Positions 33,823-42,409 of a stretch of 64,000 nucleotides of DNA are shown here, one piece after another. Source of the stretch: Thalassobaculum_A sp040219215. Lineage in GTDB: Bacteria > Pseudomonadota > Alphaproteobacteria > Thalassobaculales > Thalassobaculaceae. A model generated the notes under the pieces. That model made no database searches. It saw nothing but the letters and a program-made list of their open reading frames with translations, and was not told the DNA's origin. A program made the translations under genes and the position numbers. The DNA lies in the NCBI RefSeq assembly GCF_040219215.1, contig NZ_JAVJSX010000019.1:124001-188000 (forward strand). The letters run 5' to 3'. The first letter of the stretch is position 1, and every line of letters starts with the position of its first letter.

Positions 33823-34473
33823 ATGACCGGATCCGCTACCAGCGACACCCCCAGCGTCATGTTCCTGTCGGTGGACATGGTGCGATCAAAGCAGTTGAAG
33901 ACGGCCTACATTCGCCGCCAGGAGTCATGGCTGCCGCTGTTCCGCGACCTGTTCGAGACCTTCCCGCTGATCCTGGTCGGCAAGGTGGCGCTGCGGTTCG
34001 TCGACGAGGAGCAGGTTCCCCAGTACCGGGTCTGGAAGACACTCGGAGACGAGATCGTTTTCTCGACGCTGGAGCGCGAGGACAAGGCCCGGGCCCTGCT
34101 GCTCGGCGCTTTCCATGACGCCGTGACCGAGTTCGACAGCCGGAACCAGACGATGGGCGGCTACGGCGTCAAGGGATGTGCCTGGAACGTCGTGCTGGGC
34201 GGCATGAATGAGACGATCGCGATACCGGAGATGGCGTCGGCGGACGGCGCCGGATACGAGGACGTCATCGGGCCGGACGTGGATTTCGGCTTCGTCCTCG
34301 CCAAGCACGGCCGCGACGGGCACACCATCATCGATGCCGATCTGGCGCGCGTGGTCGACGGGTGTGATCCCGAGATCGATCTGTGCGCCATCGTCCACAA
34401 CAGCTTCGACACGCCGTTCCGCCTCGAGGCATTGGCGCAGACCTTCCGGCTGGCTCCCCGGGGCGAGCCATAG
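33823..34473 (+). CDS. Class III nucleotidyl cyclase-like orphan domain protein
   Basis: 216 residues, a single domain. The metal-binding Asp is in VMFLSVDMVRSKQLK (Asp18), and VWKTLGDEIVFS (Lys72, Asp76) matches the KtiGDevmavF motif of class III cyclases. The region of the transition-state Asn/Arg reads GPDVDFGFVLAKHG: Asn replaced by Asp, Arg by Val. It may bind a nucleotide without cyclising it, or have changed chemistry. No sensor domain or effector partner. It lies 51 bp after the transporter operon. Confidence 0.5.
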   Translation: MTGSATSDTPSVMFLSVDMVRSKQLKTAYIRRQESWLPLFRDLFETFPLILVGKVALRFVDEEQVPQYRVWKTLGDEIVFSTLEREDKARALLLGAFHDAVTEFDSRNQTMGGYGVKGCAWNVVLGGMNETIAIPEMASADGAGYEDVIGPDVDFGFVLAKHGRDGHTIIDADLARVVDGCDPEIDLCAIVHNSFDTPFRLEALAQTFRLAPRGEP

Positions 34474-34495
34474 GCCGCACGGGTCCGGGCGGTGC

Positions 34496-35437
34496 CTATC
34501 CGCCGCCGAGAACGGACTTCGGCAGCATGACGTGGATGCCCTTGTGCTCGTTGACCAGTTGCGTGACCCGCACGTCGGCGGCAAGGCTCATCAGCATGAA
34601 CGCCTGGTGGCGTGACAGGTTCGACGTCGCGGTGACCCAGTCGATCATCTGCCGCAACGCATGGCTGGCCGCATCGTCGAGATCGGGGTCCATTCCCATG
34701 CTGATCCGGTGCGTCGGCGTCTCCGCACGCGGGTAGGTCCAGCCCAGGTCCTTGCGCAGGATCACCTCGACGGTGCCTTCCAGCGCCGTCTCGATCGCGG
34801 TGACACACACTTCGCCATCGCCCTGTACGCCGTGGCCGTCCCCGAGCGACAACTTGGCGCCCTCAGCGAATACCGGCAGGTACAGCGTGGTGCCGGGGAT
34901 CAGTTCCTTGTTGTCGAGGTTTCCGCCGTGAGCGCGCGGCTGAATGGTCGAGATCGTACCCCAGCCCGGGGGCGGGGCCACGCCCATTACGCCGAAGAAT
35001 GGTCGCAGCGGCAGCTCGGTGCCCCAGGGCAGCCGGCCGACGTTGCGCTCGCGATCGAGCGCGATGATCATCTGCTCGCCGGTCGGAAAGTCGTTCGGCA
35101 GCGCCCCCGCCAGCGGCCGGACAAACGTGTAGCCCCAGTCCTGACGCAGCTTGATGTCCAGGATGCGGATCTCCAGCACGTCCCCAGGCACAGCACCTCG
35201 TACGGCAATCGGCCCGGTCAGAATGTGCCCCGGCAGCTTGCGTTGAGCATGCTCATGGATCGCATACAGTTCCGGTGGCACATGGAAACCATCGCCGGGC
35301 AGGTTGGCCGGCCCGCCGGATACCGTTTCAACGGTAACGCGGTCGCCGCTGTCGATGGTCAGCGTCGGTTTCAGTTCCGCGTCGAACCAGCCCCAATGAA
35401 CCGTGTCAGGGCTGGCGCCGAGCCGATGATGCGCCAT
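34496..35437 (-). CDS. Acetamidase/formamidase family protein
   Basis: 313 residues of the FmdA_AmdA family: VHWGWFDAELKPTLTIDSGD, PELYAIHEHAQRKLPGHILTGPI, GGNLDNKELIPGTTLYLPVF and GDGHGVQGDGEVCVTAIET. These hydrolyse small amides to ammonia and the acid. A transporter operon lies nearby on the other strand. AGGGAGAT precedes the ATG. The gene at 35471 follows upstream on the same strand and may be co-transcribed. Confidence 0.85.
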   Translation of the reverse strand: MAHHRLGASPDTVHWGWFDAELKPTLTIDSGDRVTVETVSGGPANLPGDGFHVPPELYAIHEHAQRKLPGHILTGPIAVRGAVPGDVLEIRILDIKLRQDWGYTFVRPLAGALPNDFPTGEQMIIALDRERNVGRLPWGTELPLRPFFGVMGVAPPPGWGTISTIQPRAHGGNLDNKELIPGTTLYLPVFAEGAKLSLGDGHGVQGDGEVCVTAIETALEGTVEVILRKDLGWTYPRAETPTHRISMGMDPDLDDAASHALRQMIDWVTATSNLSRHQAFMLMSLAADVRVTQLVNEHKGIHVMLPKSVLGGG

Positions 35438-35470
35438 GCCGATCTCCCTCAGCTATCCAGCGGTGCGGGA

Positions 35471-36091
35471 TTATGGACCGCGCTCGCGGCGGACGTCGAC
35501 CCGTGGCGGCTCTCGCATCGCCGACACCGTGGCTGCATCCGATGCCACGCCAAGCGTTTGGCAGATTTCCGCGAGGCCGGCGGCCGGGTCGGCCTCCAGG
35601 CGGTCTTCCTGAATGGTAATGATCCGGTCGATCGGCACGCCGAAACCGCCGACCCGGGCCTGAAAGGCGGCCAATGCGTCGCGCGCCGCCGCAATCACCC
35701 GCTCGATGCCGATCGCACCGATCGCAGCGGCAGCGGCCTCGGCATTGCGGACCAGCACCAGCAGCGATATCGGCGGCGGATTCTGGAACGGAAACAACGG
35801 GCCGGACGGGTCGTGGAAAATCACGATGCGCGCGCCACTCTCGGCCCGGACACCGGCGAACAAGCGGCTCAGTTCCGCCACCCCTTCGGTCCGCCCCAAG
35901 CTGACGAGGTCAAGCGGCTTCGCTCCCTCAGGGTTCGCACGGCTCGACCGGATCCTGGCTCTGGCCGCCCGGAACAGGCGCTGACCGATGTCCACGGCCG
36001 GGACTGCCGCAATCTCGGGATGGCGCCCCAGGCACACCAGCAGTTCGTCCGGTCTGGTAGCCGGTCCAGCGAGCAGCAGGATATCTCCCAT
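35471..36091 (-). CDS. Sulfotransferase-like protein with degenerate PAPS loop
   Basis: 206 residues if started at 36091 (MGDILLLAGPATRPDELL). The N-terminal strand-loop and LGRHPEIAAVPAVD match the sulfotransferase start (gcpRSGTTLL..L..HP.i...pE), but the loop reads AGPATRPDELL without the Ser/Gly/Thr needed for PAPS phosphate binding. The C-terminal ITIQEDRLEADPAAGLAEICQTLGVA matches the family EDL motif. Possibly inactive. The frame stays open to 36298 and the ribosome binding site for 36091 is weak. Confidence 0.5.
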   Translation of the reverse strand: MGDILLLAGPATRPDELLVCLGRHPEIAAVPAVDIGQRLFRAARARIRSSRANPEGAKPLDLVSLGRTEGVAELSRLFAGVRAESGARIVIFHDPSGPLFPFQNPPPISLLVLVRNAEAAAAAIGAIGIERVIAAARDALAAFQARVGGFGVPIDRIITIQEDRLEADPAAGLAEICQTLGVASDAATVSAMREPPRVDVRRERGP

Positions 36092-36278
36092 ACGGCGGTT
36101 GCCCCAGTTGCGGGTCACGGTGAGCGGCAGGTCATCAGCAGTGTCTCGCGAACCGACGCACACAGCAAGCGGTGGTAGAAGTACTCGCTGAATCGTTGTT
36201 TTTAAACGCACTCTTGGAGCAAGCTCCGGATCGTGACATGTTCCCAGCATTGGCGGGTAGAAGAGGTGGATATCCGGT

Positions 36279-37157
36279 ATGCAGCCCCTTGCTGCCATAT
36301 CATCTCAGTGGATCGACTCGACGGGCGAGACCGTCGACCTTAGGGCCCGGCTTGGCCGGTTGGGCGACGACGTCTCCGCCTATGCGCTGCACACGCTCGG
36401 ATGGGTGCGGATTGTTCAGATCTCCCGATACTCGGAGTTCAGCTTCGACGCCCGGTCCGCTCGCGACCTCACGATCGAGGCTTTGATTGACGCCCTCAGG
36501 CGCCACGCGCGGTTCGACAGCCACCAGCTGTTGCGGATCGAGGTCTATGACGGTGAGAACTGGCAGCAGCAGACCTCGTCCGACGTTGAGTCCCTGGTGA
36601 AGTTCGTGCAATACGCCTGCGCACGGGCCAGCGCCGGTGATCCGGCCGCCGTGCTGCACCAGATACCTTACTCGATCGATCGGATCTGGACCCTCGGCGA
36701 CCCGCAGGTTCGGGCGGTGGCCGAAGCGTGGCGCAGCACTGCCGGCCTGCTGACCGATGAACTGGACACGGCCATCGGTCGCGACTGCCCGGACCGCAGC
36801 GTCAAGGTCATGGTGCCGACGGACTCGACCTTCCGATTTGACCGCTACCGCAGTTCACCAACCGGGCCGTGGGACCGCAATGTCTGGGACCGGTTCATTG
36901 GCGAAACGGTTCGCGACATCGTCCCCGACCGGTCGCTGGCAACATCGGTAACGCGGGCCGGGGAACTTGTCCTGCGATCCCGAACGCCTCGTCTGGAACG
37001 GTGCAAGGGGCCGGTACTCGCCACTGAAGGGATCCGGAATTTCGCCTGGTATCGCATCAGTCTCCCGGTGTGGCTTCCCGACGACGATCGGACGCAGACC
37101 CCGCACGGCGTGCTGATGGTCCTGTCGCCCGACTGGCGCGAGGACGAAGCGGCCTAG
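36279..37157 (+). CDS. Hypothetical protein with PAS-like C-terminus, 292 aa
   Basis: Begins MQPLAAISSQWIDSTGETVD; no clear domain hit by eye. N-terminal part (about 30-130) is alpha/beta (GWVRIVQISRYSEFSFDARS, LLRIEVYDGENWQQQTSSD). The C-terminal 110 residues (DRNVWDRFIGETVRDIVPD, GELVLRSRTPRLERC, YRISLPVWLPDDD, HGVLMVLSPDW) resemble the atypical PAS proteins common in Rhodospirillales (yeRl.lPl pattern). No HTH or kinase domain. Overlaps tail-to-tail by 4 nt with the 37154 gene. Confidence 0.55.
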   Translation: MQPLAAISSQWIDSTGETVDLRARLGRLGDDVSAYALHTLGWVRIVQISRYSEFSFDARSARDLTIEALIDALRRHARFDSHQLLRIEVYDGENWQQQTSSDVESLVKFVQYACARASAGDPAAVLHQIPYSIDRIWTLGDPQVRAVAEAWRSTAGLLTDELDTAIGRDCPDRSVKVMVPTDSTFRFDRYRSSPTGPWDRNVWDRFIGETVRDIVPDRSLATSVTRAGELVLRSRTPRLERCKGPVLATEGIRNFAWYRISLPVWLPDDDRTQTPHGVLMVLSPDWREDEAA

Positions 37158-37948
37158 GCACGCGCCTTGGCCGCCGAACCGTCGATCTCGTTGACCCGCA
37201 ACCGGGTGTCGCCGCCGATCAGTTCGTCGATCTGGGCAAACGTCACTGGCGGTTCCTTGGCGATCAGAAACATCTCGGTTCGATCCGGAATGTGCGGGCG
37301 GAACCAGCGGATTCGGTCCAGCACGTATTGCGAACGGTAGCGCTGCTTGACAACCCCGTGGTCGACGATGCCCCGTTCCACGATGCTGATCGTCGTCTGC
37401 CGCCCCCATCTGGCCTGGATGACGCTGCCGCCCAGCACCCCCAGGACCGTCGGCAGGTTCGACACCCGCCCGCGGTAGTCCGGGCGAACCCACATCGCCC
37501 CGACCCAGACCACCGTGTCGTCAATCGTCGACGCGTATCGATCGGCCTCCCCCTCAATGAGCAACCGCTCGCCCCGGGCCATCTGTTCCACGGGATTGGC
37601 GTAGAACAGGCTGAGGGTCGTGAGGTGGTCGGCCAGTGTAGTGACACCGAAACGGTACAGCCTTACCGCATAGGTAGCGACGATGCCCGCAGCATCCCGG
37701 ACCACGAAGCCGATGGCATCGCCGGAACGGAACGGCTTGATCTTGGGATCAAAGGCATTCGGCACGAACTTGCCAACCGACCGGACCAGGCCGTTGAAGT
37801 GCTCGAGATCGCCGGTGATCTGCAGGTCCAGGCCTGCGGCGTGGAAATCCTGATCGAACAACGGGAACACCGTTTCCAGCGCCGCCCGCTGGTCGAGAAC
37901 GTCGGCGTGGATCGGCCCTATGGAAGCGAGCAAGGGTGTTTCTGTCAT
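37154..37948 (-). CDS. Hypothetical protein, GNAT-like features, 264 aa
   Basis: Start 37948 (MTETPLLASIGPIHADVLDQ) with GGAGAGGGGG upstream. The segment VVWVGAMWVRPDYRGRVSNL resembles GNAT motif A (strand plus xPxYRGxG loop), preceded by GFVVRDAAGIVATYAVRLYR. I would call it a possible N-acyltransferase at low confidence. No membrane segment. Convergent with the 36279 gene. Confidence 0.5.
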   Translation of the reverse strand: MTETPLLASIGPIHADVLDQRAALETVFPLFDQDFHAAGLDLQITGDLEHFNGLVRSVGKFVPNAFDPKIKPFRSGDAIGFVVRDAAGIVATYAVRLYRFGVTTLADHLTTLSLFYANPVEQMARGERLLIEGEADRYASTIDDTVVWVGAMWVRPDYRGRVSNLPTVLGVLGGSVIQARWGRQTTISIVERGIVDHGVVKQRYRSQYVLDRIRWFRPHIPDRTEMFLIAKEPPVTFAQIDELIGGDTRLRVNEIDGSAAKARA

Positions 37949-38162
37949 GGCCCCCTCTCCGGAAGTCACAGGGACACCGGGACATCCGGCTCCTTTGTAA
38001 CCTTAGGCTGCACCGGCGCCGACCACGACGGAGCGCCCGCGACTCGGCACAGCGATTAGGGGGATTGAGGGAGGTGAATTTCGCGCCTGCCGCGACTCGG
38101 ATCTCGTGAATTTGACCCTGGCAAGCCGATCTGTGCCGCTATACTGGCTCAAGGAGGAGCCC

Positions 38163-38513
38163 ATGCCTGATCAACCGACCAGCGCCATCGAGAGTTGGCA
38201 CGCGCACGTCTACTTTGGTGCGGAAACGCGCGAGGCGGCCCGCGCGTTGTACGATCGCGTCACGGCGGGCTTTCCCGATGTCGAGATGGGGCGATTCCAC
38301 GAGCGGCCGGTCGGTCCGCATCCGATGTGGAGCTACCAGATCGCGTTTGCCCCGGCATCCTTTGCCGAGATCGTACCCTGGCTGGTCCTGAACCGCGGCG
38401 ACCTGGACGTGTTCGTCCATCCGAACACCGGAAACGGCCGTTCCGATCACTCGGCCCACGTGATGTTTCTGGGCAAATCCTACGCGCTGGACCTATCGAT
38501 CTTCAGCGATTGA
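38163..38513 (+). CDS. DOPA 4,5-dioxygenase family protein
   Basis: 116 residues; GGAGGAG before ATG. Family pattern: ESWHAHVYFG, HPMWSYQIAFAP, VPWLVLNRGDLDVFVHPNTGNG, DHSAHVMFLG with four His that can bind a metal. Homologues (YcbX-like/PF08883) cleave catechols extradiolly; physiological substrate in bacteria is mostly unknown. Its last residues LSIFSD are duplicated as DNA just downstream in the tandem repeat 38496-38549. Confidence 0.85.
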   Translation: MPDQPTSAIESWHAHVYFGAETREAARALYDRVTAGFPDVEMGRFHERPVGPHPMWSYQIAFAPASFAEIVPWLVLNRGDLDVFVHPNTGNGRSDHSAHVMFLGKSYALDLSIFSD

Positions 38514-38549
38514 TCGATCAGGTCGATCTTCAGCGATTGATCGATCAGG
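38496..38549. repeat. 27-nt perfect tandem duplication across a stop codon
   Basis: Two identical 27-nt units (38496-38522 and 38523-38549), each containing TTCAGCGATTGATCGATCAG. The first unit includes the dioxygenase stop, the second reaches the stop of the convergent DUF6356 gene. Likely a recent slippage duplication. Confidence 0.85.
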
Positions 38550-38790
38550 CTGGCGCCCGCCCGGCAGCGTGGTCGTCCGCCCGCTTATGAGCGCGGTTGG
38601 CTACCATCCGGTCATGCAGGACGGTGATCGTGCGGCTGCCGGTCTTCACGAACAGGAACGGCAGTATTCCGTGAACCAGACAGGCAAGGCCCGCCAGCAC
38701 CATTCGCGCACCAAAGCTGAACGCCACGCCCATGTGCTCGGGATAGGTCTCGCCAACCGACTGCGGGTGCTCGGTGAACAGGCCGGCCAT
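38545..38790 (-). CDS. DUF6356-like small membrane protein, 81 aa
   Basis: ATG at 38790 with GGAGG upstream. MAGLFTEHPQSVGETYPEHM is followed by a hydrophobic helix (GARMVLAGLACLVHGILPFLFV) and a basic tail (HDRMVANRAHK). This matches the DUF6356 pattern, with the helix in the inner membrane. Function unknown. The 17-nt palindrome 38823-38839 lies 33 bp upstream and may control it. Confidence 0.7.
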   Translation of the reverse strand: MAGLFTEHPQSVGETYPEHMGVAFSFGARMVLAGLACLVHGILPFLFVKTGSRTITVLHDRMVANRAHKRADDHAAGRAPA

Positions 38791-38822
38791 ATCTCGATCC
38801 TCCAACATCGCGTCACACTTTC

Positions 38823-38839
38823 ATTCTGACGGTCAGAAT
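38823..38839. promoter_or_regulatory. Perfect 17-nt palindrome, candidate operator
   Basis: ATTCTGAC-G-GTCAGAAT in the 117-bp divergent gap between the DUF6356 and Lrp genes. Symmetry and position suggest a repressor site (TetR/MarR or Lrp type); the binding protein is unknown. Confidence 0.45.
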
Positions 38840-38907
38840 ACCGCCCGTTTCGCGAAAAGAGTTTGCGATCTTTCCATCTTCGAGCTTGATATGTAGAATT
38901 TTTTTCC

Positions 38908-39366
38908 ATGGATGACCTTGATCGAAAAATCCTGACCCTCCTCCAGGTCGACGCCGACCTGGCGCTGGCCGACATCGCCGAGCGGGTCGGCCTGTCGACG
39001 ACACCGTGCTGGCGGCGGATCCAGAACCTGGAGAAGGCCGGTGTCATCCGCGCCCGTGTGGCCCTGCTTGACGCCGCCAAGATCAATCTCGGAGTGACGG
39101 TGTTCGTGCGGATCAGAACCAACCGGCACGACCTGGAGTGGCTCGAACTGTTCGCCCGGGCGATCGCCGACATCCCCGAGATCGTCGAGGTCTACCGGAT
39201 GAGCGGCGATATCGACTATGTCCTGAAGGTCGTCGTCCCCGACATCACCAGCTACGACGCCATCTACAAGCAACTGATCGGCAGCGTCCCAATGATGGAC
39301 GTCAGCTCGAACTTCGCGATGGAAGAGATCAAGCTGACCACCGCATTGCCGCTCACCTACGTATGA
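38908..39366 (+). CDS. Lrp/AsnC family transcriptional regulator
   Basis: 152 residues. The N-terminal winged HTH is LDRKILTLLQVDADLALADIAERVGLSTTPCWRRIQNLEKAGVI (38908 onward), followed by the RAM ligand domain with VRIRTNRHDLEWLELFARAI and MSGDIDYVLKVVVPDITSYD. Binds DNA as octamer-type assemblies with amino-acid effectors. The adjacent palindrome and divergent DUF6356 gene are candidate targets. Confidence 0.9.
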   Translation: MDDLDRKILTLLQVDADLALADIAERVGLSTTPCWRRIQNLEKAGVIRARVALLDAAKINLGVTVFVRIRTNRHDLEWLELFARAIADIPEIVEVYRMSGDIDYVLKVVVPDITSYDAIYKQLIGSVPMMDVSSNFAMEEIKLTTALPLTYV

Positions 39367-39370
39367 CCGG

Positions 39371-40636
39371 TCAGCGAACCGGCCGCCTGGGAAGATCCAG
39401 CGCCCGCCAAACCTCGTCCAGCGCCGACACCAGGCGTTCGATCGCATCGTCGTCGTGCAGCGGAGTCGGTGTGATCCGCAGCCGCTCGGTACCGCGCGGC
39501 ACGGTCGGGTAGTTGATCGGCTGCACGTAGATCGCGTGCTCGGCCAACAGCCGGTCGCTGGCCTGCCGGCATAGATTGGCCTCGCCGACGATCACCGGAA
39601 CGATATGGCTCGGATTGTCCATCACCGGCAGGCCAAGCTCGGCCAGACGGCGTTTGACCATCGCGGCACGTTCCTGATGGCGTTCCCGTTCGGTCCGGGA
39701 CGACTTCAGATGCTCGATCGCCATACGGGCACCTGCAGCGACATGCGGCGGCAGGGCGGTGGTGAAGATGAAGCCGGAAGCGAAGGATCGAACGAAATCA
39801 ACCAGGTCGCGGCTTCCGGCTATGTACCCGCCAAAGCTGCCGAACGCCTTGCCAAGTGTTCCCTGGATGACATCAAGGCGGCCGGCCACGCCATCGCGTT
39901 CAGCGACCCCCCCACCGCGTGGCCCGTATAGCCCGACCGCGTGCACCTCATCCAGATAGGTCAGCGCACCATGGCGCTCGGCGACGTCGCACAGCTCGGC
40001 GATCGGCGCGATGTCGCCATCCATCGAATACACGCTCTCGAACGCCACCAGCTTCGCCCGGTCCGGTGCGACCGCCGAGAGGCGTCGGTCGAGATCAGCC
40101 GGATCATTGTGGCGGAAGATCACCTTGTCGGCCCGGGAGTGGCGGATGCCCTCGATCATCGACGCGTGGTTCGCGGCGTCGGAGAACACCACGCAGTTCG
40201 GCAACCGCGCCGCCAGGGTAGCCAACGCCGCCATGTTTGCGACATAGCCCGACGAGAACAGCAGCGCCGCCTGCTTGTCGTGCAGATCGGCGAGCGATGC
40301 TTCCAGCAGAACGTGATTGTGGTTGGTACCGGCGATGTTGCGGGTGCCGCCGGCTCCGGCCCCCGACTTCATCAGTGCATCCTGCACAGCCTGCAACACC
40401 TTCGGGTGCTGCCCCATGCCGAGGTAGTCGTTCGAGCACCAGACCGTCACTTCCGCGACCGGGCCATCGTGATGATCGGCGCGCGGAAACGAACCGGCAC
40501 GGCGTTCAAGGTCCGCGAACACCCGGTAGTTGCCGTCCGCTCTCAGAGTATCGAGCGCGTCGGCGAAGAACCGATGGTGATCCGCCGGCGTTGCTTCCGG
40601 GGATCGGGCCGTCGCCGGTCGGGCGGAATGCGGCAT
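39371..40636 (-). CDS. hemA: 5-aminolevulinate synthase (C4 pathway)
   Basis: 421 residues from 40636 (AGGAG upstream). Family landmarks: CSNDYLGMGQHP, GAGAGGTRNIAGTNHNHVLLE, NHASMIEGIRHS, YSMDGDIAPI, TYLDEVHAVGLYG and the PLP-lysine loop GTLGKAFGSFGGYI. It condenses glycine and succinyl-CoA to 5-aminolevulinate, first step of tetrapyrrole synthesis. This Shemin-pathway enzyme is characteristic of Alphaproteobacteria. PLP-dependent alpha-oxoamine synthases are paralogous, but CSNDYLGMG plus NYPTVPRGTERLRITPTP clearly marks ALAS. Confidence 0.93.
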   Translation of the reverse strand: MPHSARPATARSPEATPADHHRFFADALDTLRADGNYRVFADLERRAGSFPRADHHDGPVAEVTVWCSNDYLGMGQHPKVLQAVQDALMKSGAGAGGTRNIAGTNHNHVLLEASLADLHDKQAALLFSSGYVANMAALATLAARLPNCVVFSDAANHASMIEGIRHSRADKVIFRHNDPADLDRRLSAVAPDRAKLVAFESVYSMDGDIAPIAELCDVAERHGALTYLDEVHAVGLYGPRGGGVAERDGVAGRLDVIQGTLGKAFGSFGGYIAGSRDLVDFVRSFASGFIFTTALPPHVAAGARMAIEHLKSSRTERERHQERAAMVKRRLAELGLPVMDNPSHIVPVIVGEANLCRQASDRLLAEHAIYVQPINYPTVPRGTERLRITPTPLHDDDAIERLVSALDEVWRALDLPRRPVR

Positions 40637-40842
40637 GGTCGTGCTCCTGCGCGGCGTCGGCCAGCAAATCGGCGAACTGTCACCGCTGGCTGACGGAAGT
40701 GCCGGTAACAATCGCGTGTCCGAATCGCAACCGGGCGTTACGCCGCACCTATGATGCCTCCACGATGCACGACGCTACTGCAAACCGTGGGCAATGAGGA
40801 TACCGTTCGCTAATACAACCGTACGACGCAAGGACGTCGATC

Positions 40843-41220
40843 ATGTTCGACCGCCCCTATTTCGACAACCAGCGCTCAGCCTTCGGCGACGAGAAGATCG
40901 CGCGATTCCTGTCGATGTTCGTGCACGAACTGTCGCAACGACGGGCCGCGCTCGACGTGGCGGCGCGATGCGGCAGACGCCAGGAACTCGCCGACCACGC
41001 CCACGCCGTTGCATCCGTAGCCGGCAGCCTTGGGTTCATGACCCTGGTAACCATCGGCCGTCGGCTGGAAGAGGACGTTGCGGAAATGCCGACCGACAAG
41101 CTGAACGACGCGCTTGGCGAATTCCGGCAAGCGATTACCGCTGCGACCGGTGTTGCCGTCGGGCTGGCCGACGAACTGGCCGATACCGCCGACGCTGGAC
41201 GCCACGCCTCCGACACCTGA
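40843..41220 (+). CDS. Orphan Hpt (histidine phosphotransfer) domain protein
   Basis: 125 residues, all-helical. The segment DHAHAVASVAGSLGFMTLVTIGRRLEED fits the Hpt core (AHxLKGsaxxlGa..L...c..LE) with a phosphorylatable His. There is no kinase or receiver nearby, so it would relay phosphate in a phosphorelay encoded elsewhere. Key Lys after the His is replaced (HAVAS), which lowers certainty. Confidence 0.6.
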   Translation: MFDRPYFDNQRSAFGDEKIARFLSMFVHELSQRRAALDVAARCGRRQELADHAHAVASVAGSLGFMTLVTIGRRLEEDVAEMPTDKLNDALGEFRQAITAATGVAVGLADELADTADAGRHASDT

Positions 41221-41234
41221 TACGGCCGCCATCA

Positions 41235-42038
41235 TCACGCCTGCCAGACGACGGGAAACATCTCGCAATCCATGACGTCGCCATGGGCCAGACCCGGATC
41301 TGAGGTCGGGAATCCAACCTCACCGGGCCGCACGCAGTAGCGCGCGTCGTCACCGGTCCAGCGGGTCGCCAGGGCACGCCGACGGTTGGCGCTTCGGTTT
41401 CCGGGGGCCCCGTGCACGATCATTGCCTGGAACACGAGGCAGTCCCCCGGCTCCAGCGCGAAACGCAGGATCCGATGACGGTCACGCTCCGCTTCGATGT
41501 CTGGAAGCGGCGGCAGACCGGTGTCGGCGTACAGCGTGCCATCGGCAAAGTGGTACGGGCTGAACTCTGGCCAGGCGTGCGACCCGGCGACGTACTCCAC
41601 GCAGGTGTCCTCGGCGACCGGATCGAACGGCACCCACAGCGAGCACACCTGCCGGCCCGCGACGGCCCAGTACGGCTGGTCCTGGTGCCACGGGGTGCGT
41701 TCCGAGGTCCCGGGTTCCTTCACCAGAAGCTGGTCGTAGAAGAAATTGATCTTCGAGGCTCCCATGATGGCGCCGGCAACCCCGGCCGCCGGGGACTCGA
41801 ACACGAAGCGACGGAACGGCTCGTGACGCCGCCACATCTCCAGGTCGCCGAAGAAACGGCCGCCGGAACGTGCGTATTCCTCGCCATGGCTGCCGGGTGC
41901 GGCCATCGCGCGGTCGACGGCCTCGCCCATGTACGCGATCCAGTCAGCATCGAAGACGCCGCGCAGGCAGACGATGCCGTCGCGTTCGTAGGCGGTGATG
42001 GCCTCAGAGGAAACGGGGGCGAGCGGGCGGCGGTTCAT
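41235..42038 (-). CDS. Phytanoyl-CoA dioxygenase (PhyH) family protein
   Basis: 267 residues. The non-haem iron triad is in TPWHQDQPYW (HxD) and MIVHGAPGNRS (distal His), with the 2-oxoglutarate Arg likely in RRALATRWTGDD. Soluble hydroxylase of unknown small-molecule substrate; relatives include ectoine hydroxylase. Transcribed alone. Confidence 0.85.
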   Translation of the reverse strand: MNRRPLAPVSSEAITAYERDGIVCLRGVFDADWIAYMGEAVDRAMAAPGSHGEEYARSGGRFFGDLEMWRRHEPFRRFVFESPAAGVAGAIMGASKINFFYDQLLVKEPGTSERTPWHQDQPYWAVAGRQVCSLWVPFDPVAEDTCVEYVAGSHAWPEFSPYHFADGTLYADTGLPPLPDIEAERDRHRILRFALEPGDCLVFQAMIVHGAPGNRSANRRRALATRWTGDDARYCVRPGEVGFPTSDPGLAHGDVMDCEMFPVVWQA

Positions 42039-42091
42039 GAAGCGTTTCTAGCAGAACGCCCCCGCCCGGCGAAGCGGCTGGCAGGCGCTGG

Positions 42092-42292
42092 TCAGGCGGC
42101 GAAATTCACCGCCTGTCCACGGGGCCGGGCGGTCGTCGTGCCGCTGGACCGGGGAACGGATCCGGAGCCTGCCTGGCCGGACACCGCTGCGCCTTTGAAA
42201 CGTGGCGAAAGTCCTGAAGGCGAGGAACTCCGGGTCGGTCCGGTGATGATGATCTGGAGCTGGTCCACCGGATCGGATGCGCCGTCGCTCAT
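42092..42292 (-). CDS. Small hypothetical protein, 66 aa
   Basis: MSDGASDPVDQLQIIITGPT, then Ser/Pro/Gly-rich to a basic C-terminus. The chief evidence is a near-ideal GAGGAG 7 nt before the ATG at 42292, divergent from the M20 hydrolase. Composition suggests disorder. No homologue recognised. Confidence 0.45.
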   Translation of the reverse strand: MSDGASDPVDQLQIIITGPTRSSSPSGLSPRFKGAAVSGQAGSGSVPRSSGTTTARPRGQAVNFAA

Positions 42293-42409
42293 ATCGGAAC
42301 TCCTCGTACGTCGTTGCGTCCCAAGAATGCCCGACGGTGATGAAGGAAGCCTTGGCAGACAGGGTGAACGAAGAGTTAACATCGGCATTCCACCGATCAG
42401 GATCCTCAC

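Noticed and set aside
33823..34473. Pycsar-like anti-phage cyclase
   Set aside because: Pycsar cyclases pair with a TM or TIR effector gene; here the neighbours are a peptide transporter and an acetamidase, and catalytic residues are changed.
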